NCBI RefSeq assembly: GCF_034140825.1
Contig: NC_089042.1
Location: 2,963,501 to 3,027,500 of the forward strand
Direction of reading: 5' to 3'
Length of the DNA: 64,000 nucleotides
DNA from: Oryza sativa Japonica Group
Taxonomy: Eukaryota > Streptophyta > Magnoliopsida > Poales > Poaceae
Notes under the pieces: model-generated
The model's database searches: none
The model's input: the letters and a program-made list of their open reading frames with translations, nothing else
Told to the model about the DNA's origin: nothing
Made by a program: the position numbers and the translations under genes
Part shown: one piece after another, positions 49,552 through 60,156 of the stretch
Numbering within the stretch: the first letter of the stretch is position 1
How the letters are laid out: each line of letters starts with the position of its first letter

Positions 49552-52020
49552 TCAAGCTGAACCCGTGACGGCGGCGGCGGCTGATCGCAGCGATCGCCTT
49601 GGACGGCCGCTTCATGGCAACGGTGAGACGGCCGTCTCGCAGAAGGAGCGCAACCTTGTCTCGCTCTCCTTGGTTTGCTCGGTGGGAGACGGGAACTCGG
49701 TGTTGTTCTGGGAAGATTGTTGGCTGCAGGGCGCTTCAATTCGGTCGCTGGCACTGGCTGTTTGGGCGGCTGTCCCAGGGCGGTTGCGGGGCAAACGCAC
49801 GGTGTCTGAGGCGCTACACGACAGGAGATAGATTCGTGATATCTCCTCGGCGTTAGGGATGCAAGCGATCCTTGAATACTTCAAGCTCTGGGAGCTCCTC
49901 CGATCGGTGCAGCTGTCTAACGAGCCGGACAAGCTTTCTTGGTGTTGGGAGAACTCGGGGTAGTACTCCTCCCGCTCGGCTTATCGGGTTCTCTTCTTGG
50001 GGAGAACTCAATTCCAACACAAGCCAATCTGGAAGTCTTTCGCCCCTCCTCGATGCCGTTACTTCCTCTGGCTGGTCGCTCTCAACCGATGCTGGACGGC
50101 GGACCGCCTTCGAAGCCGAGGTCTGTCGCACCCGGATCGTTGCCCCCACTGCGATCAATGCGACGAAACGATTGATCATCTCCTGGTCGCATGCCCGGAC
50201 TCTCGGCAGCTTTGGTGGATTGCTCTTACTGCTATCGGTCATTCTGAATGTCTACCTCTCAATGAGCAGTTCTTTCATGCCTGTTGTGTGACAGTCGCAA
50301 AAGGATGATTAAAGACCATCGCCGAGGGTTCGACACAATTGCGGCACTGGTAGCATGGACAATCTGGAAGGAAAGGAACAACCGGGTCTTCAACCAGAAG
50401 ATCAGACCTTGGATGGAGATAGCTAGGGCTATGAGGGGGAAGCGGACCTCTGGCGGATGGCTAGATCAGCCATACCGACCATGACAGTCCCTTCGCTTGT
50501 TCTTTGGTCGCCAAATCATTCGAGAGATTAGGCTTCTACTTTTCTCTTCCCCTCTCCTGTACCCTGTCCCTTTCTTTTTATTTTTCAGTCCCGTTCTGTA
50601 AATACATTTATTCCTCTTAATACAAAAATACGCGTCTCGCGACGGTGAACTCGAGCATCTTCTCGGTGAGGTCGACCTCGTCGCCGGCGACCTCGCGCCA
50701 GTCGAACTCCCAGACGAGGTTGGCGACGAAGTACTCGAGGTGGAGCAGCGCCAGCGCCATGCCGGGGCACACCCTCCGCCCGGCGCCGAACGGCATCATC
50801 TTTATCTCCTTGCTGCCGGTGAGGTCCACGTCCTCGCCCTCGCCGCCGGCGAGGAACCGCTCCGGCCGGAACACCTCCGGCGAGGTCCACACCTCGCTGT
50901 CGAGCCCGATCTCCCTCACCGCGAAGTTCACCGGCGTGTTCGCCGGCACGCGGTACCCGTCCAGCGTCGTCTCGTCTTCCACGGCGCGCGGGAGCGCGTA
51001 GAGGCCGGGCGAATGTCGCCGGAGACCTTCCAGCACCACCGCCTTGAGGTACGGCATCGCCTGGAGATCCTCCTCTCGCACCTCGCCGTCGCCGGCCACG
51101 GCGGCGGCGATCTCTTCCATGAGCCTGTCCTGCATCGCCGGGTTCTTGACGAGGTTGGCTAGTATCCACTGCAGCACGGTGGCCGTGGTGTCGGTGCCGG
51201 CGCTCATGAACTCGGAGCAGAGGCTGACGATCTCGCCGTCGTTGAGCCCCCGCCCGCCGTCCTCCGGGATGGTGAGCTTCACGAGGGAGTCCACATAGCA
51301 GTCGCCGCCGGCGCCGGCCTCCCTCCTGGCGCGCATGAGCGGGACGAACAGCTCCTCCTGCCGCCGCCGCAGCGACACCATCTTGTTCCACCGCTTCCGG
51401 AACACGAGCTTGGTGATCGGCGGGAGGAAGGCGAAGACCTCGAAGCCGGGGAAGTTTGCGAGAGGTCGCGCTGCATCGCCTCGATCGCCCTCACCCGCGC
51501 GTCGCCGGGGCGGTCGCCGAAGCACATGTGCAACAGGAGGCAGAGCATCGCGTACCGGAAGGGCTCCATCACGGTCACCGGAGCACCGCCCTCGCCGCGG
51601 ACGTGGGAGACGAGGGCATCGAGCACACAGCGTCGCGCGCCGGAGAACGCGCGGAGGCGGGCCGGCCGGAGGGCCGTCCAGGTGGGGCCATACGGACGCC
51701 GGGCTGACGGCGCGGGGGCGCGACGCGAACGCCGCCCCGCGCTGCACCAGCGCGCGGTACGCCGCGCCACGCGCCGCCACGAAGATCGTCGGCCCCAGCG
51801 GCGCGAACGTGAACACCGGGCCGTGCTCCGCCGCGATCCGCCGCAGCGTCGGCTCGACGTCGATGTCCCTCCGCGCGAGGAACAGCAGCGGGCCCAGCAC
51901 CGGCACCGTCCTCGGCCCCGGCGGCAGCGGCGCCGCCGCCGCCGAGGCGCGGGCGCGCAGCAGCAGCGAGCACGCGAGGCAGAGCAGCGAGGTGAGGGAG
52001 TAGAAGAGCCAGTCCTCCAT
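49552..52020 (-). pseudogene. CYP89-like cytochrome P450, frameshifted and split by a LINE
   Basis: Minus-strand copy of the intact P450 at 57428. The start (52020), MEDWLFYSLTSLLCLACSLL, is conserved. Compared with the intact copy, a 41-bp deletion after RPR-PAS shifts the frame. A 27-bp deletion follows, and a 1-bp loss near RDL restores the frame at FPGFEVFAFLPPITK. The summed loss is a multiple of three, so the frame stays open, but about 85 residues, including the C-helix PYGPTWRALRR, are replaced by an unrelated Arg/Pro-rich stretch. The I-helix AGTDTT, ExxR, PERF and heme loop PFGAGRRVCPG are kept. After LEFTV a LINE (49627-50641) interrupts the gene, giving the novel end ARRVFLY. The true C terminus (MKRPSKAIAAI) resumes beyond the LINE at about 49619. 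The protein is unlikely to be an active P450. Confidence 0.88.
49627..50641 (+). mobile_element. 5'-truncated L1-type LINE inside the left P450
   Basis: The plus strand encodes the end of a plant L1 ORF2: VGDGNSVLFWEDCWLQGASI, APPRCRYFLWLVALNRCWTA, the zinc-binding RCPHCDQCDETIDHLLVACP and AWTIWKERNNRVFNQKIRPW. Two in-frame stops (49829 and near 49961) and one frameshift near 50290 make it dead. It ends in a T/A-rich 3' tail (TTAATACAAAAATA). ACGGTGA flanks it at 49620-49626 and 50642-50648; it is single in the intact P450, so it is the target duplication. The reverse-transcriptase and endonuclease parts are missing through 5' truncation. Confidence 0.88.
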
Positions 52021-52073
52021 GGCTAAACCTCTCGGATTATTTTTTTCCACTCCCGCTGCTCACAGTGGAGGGA

Positions 52074-52081
52074 TATTTATA
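52074..52081 (-). promoter_or_regulatory. TATA box of the left P450
   Basis: TATAAATA on the minus strand, followed by TCCCTCCACTGTGAGCAG. The same block precedes the intact copy, so the two copies share their core promoter and leader. Confidence 0.75.
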
Positions 52082-52728
52082 CGGGAGGGGGAAAAAAGTT
52101 CGGCGGGAAATCTAAATCGAGAGAGCTATCTCGGTTTTGTGTTATTGCACGACGCGTCTGGTAGCCGTACGTCTTCGTGCTATCGGAGAGACAGACTTGC
52201 TTTCACTGCAATGGCAACACACCACCGACCACATATTATATTTCACTTTCATTTATATCATCATGTTCTACTCAAAATATACTATAGACGAGTCCAATAT
52301 TGAATATATGCAAACACTTAAAGAGTTTACTTAATTTAAAAGTAATTTATTTAAATTGTAGAAATAATTTAGCTTTGCAATAGAAGTAACTACCTATAGC
52401 ATCGGAAATAGTTATCCTAACCAATCAGTTAATAATGACTGAGATACGAACACATGGATGTTGTACTGACAAAGAAACATGGAAACGAGACCACTTGTCA
52501 GAAAAAGAGGACAACATGCTAATTGTTAGTTGTCGTGTCGATTCACGTGTATGCTACCAAGGCTAACAACACTAATATATTTTCTTTTTTTATAGAACCT
52601 TTGATGGTCTATATTTTTTTAAGACCGTATGTTATTTTTATGATCTGTTTGAACCATCATACTATACTTGAAACATGTGATAAATGAGTCCAATATTGAA
52701 TATATTTAATTTTTTTTTCTTAATTCCT
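52082..52728. other. P450 upstream region
   Basis: Homology to the other copy's promoter fades about 70 bp above the TATA box. GAGTCCAATATTGAATATAT occurs twice (near 52290 and 52687). No gene was seen. Confidence 0.4.
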
Positions 52729-52990
52729 CTATAAGTGTAGTTACTTCTAATAATATGAAAAGTTACATCCTTATAGCAGTGTAGTTATTTCTAACGACGT
52801 GAAGAACTAATTCTCTCTAGCAGTACAGTTACTTCTAATATCTTAAAGAGTTATTTTAATTTTATTTTTTATAGTTACTTCTCTCTAGAAGTGTGTTTAC
52901 TTCTAATATTATGAAGAGTTACTTCTATTACTTTAAAAGTTGCTTCCCTCTAATAGTGTAGTTAGTTTTAATATCATGAAGAGTTACCTT
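52729..52990. repeat. degenerate minisatellite, about five units
   Basis: Units of 45-70 bp built on (C)TA(G/A)(C/A)AGTGTAGTTACTTCTAAT followed by ATCATGAAGAGTTACTTCT-like sequence. The AGTTACTTCTAAT core recurs with substitutions. It is AT-rich and non-coding; related single motifs continue to about 53210. Confidence 0.75.
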
Positions 52991-53509
52991 CTATATGACG
53001 CAAGATTTTATTTTTTAAATAATATAGTGATTAGTTTAAATAAAGAATATATATATTTACTTGAAAATATCTTCTCTACATTGTGCTTGTGGATTTACTC
53101 CACATAGTTTCTTATTTCAACTCATCATGATGTAATTACTTCTAATGCTCTAAATAGTTACTCCTATTGCATAGCTAAGTTACTTTTGCAATTTTAATGA
53201 ACTACTTTTAGATCAATAAAATGTTTGAATATATTCAACATTGAACTTGTTTTATCACATATTTTAAGCAGAGTACAATGGTAAAAAAATATCTTAAATA
53301 TAATATAAGGTTTAAAAGATACACTAGTGACCGATCTATATTAGTGGCAAAGAAGTATTTATACATCACATGGGATAAAGTGGTCGATGGTTTAACCAAA
53401 CCAGCGACCGTGCACTGGGTAGTCGTATCTAAAAAAGTCTATTCCTTTTTTATAGGCCCAAAAGAATATATTTATCCATGCTGACATTACCACTACCAGA
53501 AATTCGGAG

Positions 53510-53760
53510 TGTAAAATACACCAAAATTCTACTACCTCCATGATCAAGTTTAGATACCCAATAATGTGTCAATAATTACTTTTAATGCTACCTTCCATCT
53601 CAAAATATAAGTAATTTTTAGCTATAAATTTAGACACACTTTTATTTAGATAAATAATTAAAAATTATTTTATTTTATTTGTATAGCTGTTTTTAGTTAT
53701 GGTAACAAGAATTCTTCATTGTGCATACCTAATAAAGTGCATTTTCTCTTCTTTTATTGT
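53510..53760. repeat. diverged duplicate of the third NIP gene's 3' flank
   Basis: AAAATTCTACTA(C/G)CTCCATGATC, AATTACTT(T/G)TAAT, ATAGCTGTTTTTAG(T/C)TATGG and ATACC(T/C)AATAAAGTG follow the order seen at 48800-49025. A piece beginning TACCTTCCATCTCAAAATAT (one MITE end) is inserted in the middle. Confidence 0.7.
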
Positions 53761-53784
53761 GATACAAAGATATGTTAATGTAAA

Positions 53785-53849
53785 TGCAATTTTTCCATGT
53801 CTCATCACATATCTATTTTCAGTAATTATATCGGTGGCATCAGCAAATG
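53785..53849. repeat. arm of a 6-kb-spaced inverted repeat
   Basis: CCATGTCTCATCACATATCT and CGGTGGCATCAGCAAATG match the reverse complement of 59828-59892 (CATTTGCTGATGCCACCGAC, AGATGTGAAGAGACATGG). The arms enclose the intact P450. Confidence 0.75.
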
Positions 53850-53860
53850 TTTAACATTAA

Positions 53861-54141
53861 CTAGATGAATACCCCGCGGCGTTGCTGCGAAAAATTAATT
53901 TGCATAATATGTACAAATAAAAAGTAATTTGATTATTAAAACTAAAACAAATTTGAAACAATTTTGGGCCCAAAAATAATTGATATTGCATGTTTTTATG
54001 AGAGAAGAAAGAAGAGACAATTAAGACCATAGATCTATCATCTAAAGGCTAGAAATAATTGAGGTGATGTGGCTTAATGATAGAAGAGAAAAATAACATT
54101 AACTATATTTAGTGAGGATGAACTATATATACTTATATAGA
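53861..54141 (-). mobile_element. short non-autonomous Helitron (281 bp)
   Basis: On the minus strand it starts TCTATATAAGTATATATAG after an A and ends GGGGTATTCATCTAG before a T. It aligns over its whole length with 9080-9368 (for example GATGTGGCTTAATGA and GATGAACTATATA). It is a second copy of the same family. Confidence 0.8.
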
Positions 54142-54718
54142 TACACCCATTATCTTGTACCCACGTCTGAATATGGACAGCTGTCAGGTTCAAAAAAAAT
54201 TTTAGTACACGTGAATCAGAAAATACAGAAATAGAAAAAACATATAAATAGAATATTATGCATTGTTGAATCCTAAAAAAATATTAAGATGATCCAAAAT
54301 ACAACAAAATATAAAGTTATATGGCCGAAAGTAAAAAAAAAATAATCGATAGGTGGTCAAAGAAAAATTTTACAACAAAATATGGCCCAAAGTGTAATTC
54401 ACTAAAAACAATCATACAGTATATACTTCTTCCGTTCTAAAATATAATCATCTCTAATATTCGAAATTCATCTAAGAACTTCTCTACTCATTCAACTTAG
54501 TCAATTATAATCATCTCTCAGTTGCTTCTCCAGTTAATTGCTCATCTCAGCTAATCAAAACCATTTTTGATTTAATTTCAACTATCTCCTTATTCTCTGT
54601 TTCTATGAAAAATACATATGCTTTGGGACCGATTAAAGGAGTAGTTAGCAGGTAAAACATATAAATTTCTTGCATGACTCGTGATGTTGTTTCTTGCCTT
54701 GTTAAACAGTCAAATAAT

Positions 54719-55122
54719 AAGGGTGGTTGCCGGGCAAAAGCCCAGTCTTGGCTCTTTTGAAACCCTGACGGACGGCAGCGGCAGTTTTCCTGTCGCTTCT
54801 CTCCTTGGAGACGTTGTTTAAGCATCCCCTTGCCGAAACCTCTCGAACGATTGATGCAAGCACGCTCTAGGATAGAGTTGGGCTTTGTGTTGGTTGTAAG
54901 GGTGTTTTTTTGGCGATCTCGTCTATGTTCCTTTGTTGCCCTAGCGGTGGTAGGTCACACTTAGCGGCGGCTGGTCCGGTGCTAGCCTTCTCCCGGACCT
55001 GTGTATTGGCGCTGTTTGTGTGTGGGTGGTGGTATTTTTTTCCTTTTTCCTGGTTACGATCTTCCAGGGTTGTAATCTTGTAATTTTTTTTAGCTCTATC
55101 AATAGAACATCGTTAAAAAGAA
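54719..55122 (+). mobile_element. retroposon fragment with 11-bp target duplication, probably a LINE 3' end
   Basis: AGTCAAATAAT lies at 54708-54718 and 55123-55133. The 404-bp insert is GC-richer than its surroundings. It ends TTGTAATTTTTTTTAGCTCT, then ATCAATAGAACATCGTTAAA, like the 3' UTR and tail of plant L1 LINEs. There is no coding part; strong 5' truncation is inferred. Confidence 0.75.
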
Positions 55123-55601
55123 AGTCAAATAATGGAAAACAGTAGTGCAATATCTGCAAAATATCTCTTATTGGGTCGGATTTTCCAAAGACATTGTCTA
55201 TTTTTTGCGAATAAAGTCAAGTATTTCCCCAATGCATTCATGCGATAGATAGATAACTGGTCTGTGGTCACACCACTCACCACATCAAACGTGACCGTGA
55301 TATACAACCGAAGTATATAAATTACGCAAAATTCTCAGGAGGGTCCAATATTTCCCAGGATAATCTCACTGTCAGAAAATCAAAACATTGGTGAATTTTA
55401 TCTTAATTTTTTTTTGCGGGGAGAATTTTAGCTTAATTTTAAACAACAAATTTCAACCATTTTTTTAAAATATAAATTAATCCTTTTTTTGTCCGTTTCC
55501 ACAATTTCTCGGTGGGGGCATAAAAAAAGATGGCAGATATCCTCGGAATCCTAATGACAAACATATGACATATGACATGAGAAAGGTTGTCGTAGGCTCG
55601 T

Positions 55602-55831
55602 CCTCCCTCCGTCGTGATTGTGAGTTTTTCAAAGTTTGACTGGCCGTTTTATTAAAAGAAAAATTGTCATTAGTATTTGTATTGTTACTAAATGATAAAA
55701 CATAAATAGTACTTTAGTACTTTATATGTGACTTATTTTTAAATTGTTTCATAAACTTTTCAAATAATACGGACGATCAAACGTTAGACACGAAAACTTA
55801 CTATCAAACTTAAAACGCAACGGAGGGAGTA
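55602..55831. mobile_element. Stowaway-type MITE
   Basis: CTCCCTCCGTCGTGATTGTG faces ACTTAAAACGCAACGGAGGG; inner AAAGTTTGACTGGCCGT pairs with ACGGACGATCAAACGTT. 230 bp, non-coding. Confidence 0.7.
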
Positions 55832-56274
55832 GCTTTCTTTTCTTTCTTCTTTTTTCTTTTGACATGAATGTTCATTTGTTGTTAATTTCCCTTTCAACAC
55901 TGTTGATTCCAACGTCAAATCACCATCATTTTTGGAGTCCTCTACTCTACCCGTCATCAAACATGTCACCACATTCATTAATCATAATCATCAGTACAAA
56001 TGCTAATTAGCTATGCTCATTATTCATTGAGAGGTGCAGTACAGTCCATACTGACAAACGCGTTAACTACGTAAGGTTGTGGGGTAGTCAGCCTGGGTAC
56101 GAAACATTACCCTTTTTATTTATTTGATATTAGATTATTCTCTAATATTTATGTTTTTTTTTCAGTCAGTCCATAACCATACCATGCAAGTGCAACAAAT
56201 ATTTCCCCATGTATTTTTTAATTCGTGTTTTTTTTCAGTCAGTACATAACCATTTTTTAGTCAGTCCATAACCA

Positions 56275-56512
56275 TACTCCTTCCATCCCATTTTAAATGC
56301 AGCCATGAATTTTTTTTATCCAACGTTGATCATATGTCTTATTTGAAAACTTTTTGAAAATATTAAAAAAACATAAGTCACACAAAATATTATTTATCTT
56401 TTATCATCTAATAACAATATAAATACTAATCATAAAAAAATTTCAAATAAGACGGACGATCAAAGTTTGACATGGAAACTCATGACTGCACTTAAAATCG
56501 GACGGAGGGAGT
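56275..56512. mobile_element. Stowaway-type MITE
   Basis: TACTCCTTCCATCCCATTTT faces AAAATCGGACGGAGGGAG; the inner AACTTTTTGAAAATATT and AAATAAGACGGACGATCAAA blocks match the elements at 31773 and 55602. Confidence 0.7.
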
Positions 56513-57367
56513 CCCATGCAAATGCAACAATATTTTCTGCATGCATTTTTTAATGGTTTTTTACGGTGATATTTACGAAGACAACAGCTATTCCATCCTT
56601 CACGTTCTTATTATCAGCACCATGGAATTCTTTTTGGCTCATTGTTCACAAATTTTAAAACTTAATTTAGAATTGATTTAAGGTATTTTGTCGTAGTTTA
56701 TTTTTCAGCATTCGTAGTTTTTAGATAGCTAAAAAATTTACCAATAACTTATTTCGTGAGTTCTATAAGCCGTTTTTATGGCCTACCAGATTTACGTGAA
56801 ACGATTTAACTAAGAAGCTATGCACTCTTTCTATTTTCTTTTACATTATATCGGTTCAATTTTTAACTAACCAGCAACAGAAAAAAAAACAGAGAACCCC
56901 TCTTCTGTTTTTCTCCGGGCATACTTATGTGATGTTGCGGCATTAATCGAATTTGATTTTTCTTGTTCTATTTTAGAGCATTACTTATTATTTTTGAACA
57001 AAAATGCTCAGTACTTATTATTGTGTCATCTGATCACTTATTGCCTTTTTTTTTCTTTCACCAATCTGGTGACTTTCTTGGCAGGTGACTAATACCCAGG
57101 TAATTAAAGTTATAATAAAAGTAAATTATCCGGTTAAAAAATTAACAGCCACATAATCCAACCTTACCTACGTGTTCATGACTCCAACACTCACTACCGG
57201 CCACTAGCTACACACCAAAAAAAAAAAAATCCCCGTGAAATTATTCACCCCCAAAAATATCCCAGCCACCCACTTCCTACCAGCATCCAAACATTCTAGC
57301 CAGGAACAAAATGGATAAACAAATTATTTTCCCAATAAAAAAAGGAATAAAACTTTTTTTCCCTCCC

Positions 57368-57376
57368 GTATAAATA
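57368..57376 (+). promoter_or_regulatory. TATA box of the intact P450
   Basis: GTATAAATA, 52 bp before the start codon, followed by TCCCTCCACTGTGAGCAG; the block is shared with the left copy. Confidence 0.8.
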
Positions 57377-57427
57377 TCCCTCCACTGTGAGCAGTGGGAA
57401 TGGGAAAAAAATCCGAGAGGTTTAGCC

Positions 57428-58978
57428 ATGGAGGATTGGCTCTTCTACTCCCTCACCTCGCTGCTCTGCCTCGCGTGCTCGCTGCTGCTGCGCGCCCGCG
57501 CCTCGGCGGCGAGCCCCAAGGCGGCGGCGGCGGAGGCGGCGCCGCTGCCGCCGGGGCCGAGGACGGTGCCTGTGCTGGGCCCGCTGCTGTTCCTCGCGCG
57601 GAGGGACTTCGACGTCGAGCCGACGCTGCGGCGGATCGCGGCGGAGCACGGGCCGGTGTTCACGTTCGCGCCGCTGGGGCCGTCGCGGCCGACGATCTTC
57701 GTGGCGGCGCGCGGCGCGGCGCACCGCGCGCTGGTGCAGCGCGGGGCGGCGTTCGCGTCGCGCCCCCGCGGCGGCGGCGGCCCGGCGTCCGCGCTGCTCT
57801 CCAGCGGCGGCCGGAACGTGAGCTCGGCGCCGTATGGCCCCACGTGGAGGGCCCTCCGGCGATGCATCTCCTCCGGCGTGCTCAACCCGGCCCGCCTCCG
57901 CGCGTTCTCCGACGCGCGGCGCTGGGTGCTCGACGTGCTCATCTCCCACGTCCGCGGCGAGGGCGGTGCGCCGGTGACCGTGATGGAGCCGTTCCAGTAC
58001 GCGATGTTCTGCCTCCTGGTGTACATGTGCTTCGGCGACCGCCCCGGCGACGCGCGGGTGAGGGAGATCGAGGCGCTGCAGCGCGACCTCCTCGGCAACT
58101 TCCTCAGCTTCCAGGTCTTCGCCTTCCTCCCGCCGATCACCAAGCTCGTGTTCCGGGAGCGGTGGAACAAGCTGGTGTCGCTGCGGCGGCGGCAGGAGGA
58201 GCTCTTCGTCCCGCTCATACGCGCCAGGAGGGAGGCCGGCGCCGGCGGCGACTGCTACGTGGACTCCCTCGTGAACCTCACCATCCCGGAGGACGGCGGG
58301 CGGGGGCTCACCGACGGCGAGATTGTCAGCCTCTGCTCCGAGTTCATGAGCGCCGGCACCGACACCACGGCCACCGCGTTGCAGTGGATACTGGCCAACC
58401 TCGTCAAGAACCCGGCGATGCAGGACAGGCTCAGGGAGGAGATCGCCGCCGCCGTGGGCAGCGACGGCGAGGTGCGGGAGGAGGATCTCCAGGCGATGCC
58501 GTACCTCAAGGCGGTGGTGCTGGAAGGTCTCCGGCGACATCCACCCGGCCACTACGTGCTCCCGCACGCCGTGGAAGACGAGACGACGCTGGACGGGTAC
58601 CGCGTGCCGGCGAACACGCCGATGAACTTCGCGGTGGGCGAGATCGGGCTCGACGGCGAGGTGTGGGCCTCGCCGGAGGTGTTCCGGCCGGAGCGGTTCC
58701 TCCCCGGCGGCGAGGGCGAGGACGTGGACCTCACCGGCAGCAAGGAGATCAAGATGATGCCGTTCGGCGCCGGGCGGAGGGTGTGCCCCGGCATGGCGCT
58801 GGCGCTGCTCCACCTCGAGTACTTCGTCGCCAACCTCGTCTGGGAGTTCGACTGGCGCGAGGTCGCCGGCGATGAGGTCGACCTCACCGAGAAGCTCGAG
58901 TTCACCGTCGTCATGAAGCGGCCGCTCAAGGCGACCGCCGTGCCGCTGCGCGGCGACCGATCGGCCGCCGTCGAGTGA
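57428..58978 (+). CDS. CYP89-like cytochrome P450, intact, 516 aa
   Basis: A single intronless exon, as is usual for CYP89. An N-terminal membrane anchor (WLFYSLTSLLCLACSLLL, 4-21) precedes the Pro hinge PPGPR (41-45). The C-helix PYGPTWRALRR (135-145), I-helix AGTDTT (309-314), ExxR at 366-369 (EGLR), PERF (421-424) and heme loop PFGAGRRVCPG with Cys453 are all present. The length equals that of full plant A-type P450s. These are ER-bound monooxygenases fed by P450 reductase. Arabidopsis CYP89A9 oxidises chlorophyll catabolites, but the substrate of this gene cannot be deduced. Codons are extremely GC-rich, which leaves long open shadow frames on both strands. It lies head to head with the broken copy, 5.4 kb away; GPR and leader sequences are shared. 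The CYP89 assignment is by overall sequence pattern. Confidence 0.93.
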   Translation: MEDWLFYSLTSLLCLACSLLLRARASAASPKAAAAEAAPLPPGPRTVPVLGPLLFLARRDFDVEPTLRRIAAEHGPVFTFAPLGPSRPTIFVAARGAAHRALVQRGAAFASRPRGGGGPASALLSSGGRNVSSAPYGPTWRALRRCISSGVLNPARLRAFSDARRWVLDVLISHVRGEGGAPVTVMEPFQYAMFCLLVYMCFGDRPGDARVREIEALQRDLLGNFLSFQVFAFLPPITKLVFRERWNKLVSLRRRQEELFVPLIRARREAGAGGDCYVDSLVNLTIPEDGGRGLTDGEIVSLCSEFMSAGTDTTATALQWILANLVKNPAMQDRLREEIAAAVGSDGEVREEDLQAMPYLKAVVLEGLRRHPPGHYVLPHAVEDETTLDGYRVPANTPMNFAVGEIGLDGEVWASPEVFRPERFLPGGEGEDVDLTGSKEIKMMPFGAGRRVCPGMALALLHLEYFVANLVWEFDWREVAGDEVDLTEKLEFTVVMKRPLKATAVPLRGDRSAAVE

Positions 58979-59094
58979 ACAAAGGCCTCAACGACGGCGA
59001 CGGCGGCCGGCGTTTTCTCTGAATGTTGTAGCATGGCAATTAGGAAGAGAACAAGAGTAGGTCATGGCTTCTCTTTGCTAATCATGCTACTAAT

Positions 59095-59249
59095 TACTTC
59101 CTCCGTTTTACAATGTAAGTCATTCTGGCATTTCTCATATTCATATTGATGCTAACGAATCTAGACATATATATCTATCTAGATTCATTAACATTAATAT
59201 GAATATGGGAAATGTTAGAATGACTTACATTGTGAAACTGGAGGAAGTA
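59095..59249. mobile_element. Stowaway MITE in the P450 3' flank, palindromic
   Basis: TTCCTCCGTTTTACAATGTA faces TACATTGTGAAACTGGAGGA; AATCTAGACATATATAT and ATCTATCTAGATT sit at the centre. It is a full-length relative of the 52-bp remnant at 36447, and the centre is shared with 30852-31005. Confidence 0.85.
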
Positions 59250-60156
59250 GCAATTAAAAATGGTGATTAGATTTAAGTTCCTCTTGTTCTTTTGGGGTAT
59301 TAGTAGACTGAACTAATGCTGTGCTAGTGCCTATATGTACAAATTACTATGGGGAGAACAGTTTGGTACTTCTTTCTCATAATCTTGTACTTTGTTGAGC
59401 TTAATTACTTAATTGCTAATAGCAATCTGGTTGTGTTGTTGAGCTTAGTTACTTAATTGGTAATAGCAATCTGGTTGTGAGATCCCATTCGCCACTATTA
59501 ACATGATGCCGTCAAGAAAATCTAAAAGAAACATCGTGCCTTTCATAGCACAGTCTGCAAATGAGTGAATAGTGATTAGCTATTGCAGGTTTGTAATTAT
59601 CAGGTAAATAAATCTGCAGGAACCTTCAGACATGCAGATTTGTTCATCTGCAGAAAGATATAACCAACCTGCAGTAGTTAATCACAAAATTGATCTGGAG
59701 GGATTGGTTGTAGACGAACACCACATCAATGTGATGTGTTCTGAAGATTGCTGCAAACAAAGGTTACTGTCCCTGAACTTGACAACTATTCATACTCAGA
59801 TACTGGTACTGCAAAATTAAGGATATTCATTTGCTGATGCCACCGACATGATTACCGAAAATAGATGTGAAGAGACATGGAAAAAAAATGCATGATCAAT
59901 AGTTCAGGCTATTCTACAGTACATTGATGATCTCTGTGCCTTGGCAATAAATAAATCAACGGCAAACAGAGTATGGCAATTTACAGCGTTCCCTAATAGG
60001 CAGATAAATTATGTACCTCATCATGATTACAAGCTCTGCTTCATAAACAGTTACCATCTGAAGTTCTGGAAGTGCATCAAGTAAGCATGTATAGGATACA
60101 ACATGGCATGGTATGTGCTCTAGCAAATGTACTAGGTTGCACCAGCTAGAACCACC
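59250..60156. other. spacer between the P450 and BORCS8-like genes
   Basis: It contains a near-perfect local repeat (GCTTA(A/G)TTACTTAATTG(C/G)TAATAGCAATCTGGTTGTG, about 59399-59437 and 59443-59477) and the second arm of the inverted repeat (59828-59892). Part of it is probably the 3' UTR of the minus-strand gene. Confidence 0.45.

Noticed and set aside
49412-49615. A separate small gene MKRPSKAIAAISRRRR...
   Set aside because: Its beginning is the displaced C terminus of the P450 and the rest is former 3' UTR read through.
50617-52050. A complete 477-residue P450 starting MEKNNPRGLA
   Set aside because: The upstream start lies in the leader shared with the intact copy, the middle is out of frame, and the end is read from LINE sequence. 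Called a pseudogene instead.
53278-53484. Frame with DGLTKPATVHWVVVSKKVY as a possible transposon or gene fragment
   Set aside because: Too short, of random composition, and without flanking repeats or motifs to support any family.
57422-58813. 463-residue and 493-residue open frames overlapping the intact P450 in other frames
   Set aside because: They are shadows caused by very GC-rich codons; the third frame carries all P450 motifs and the expected length.
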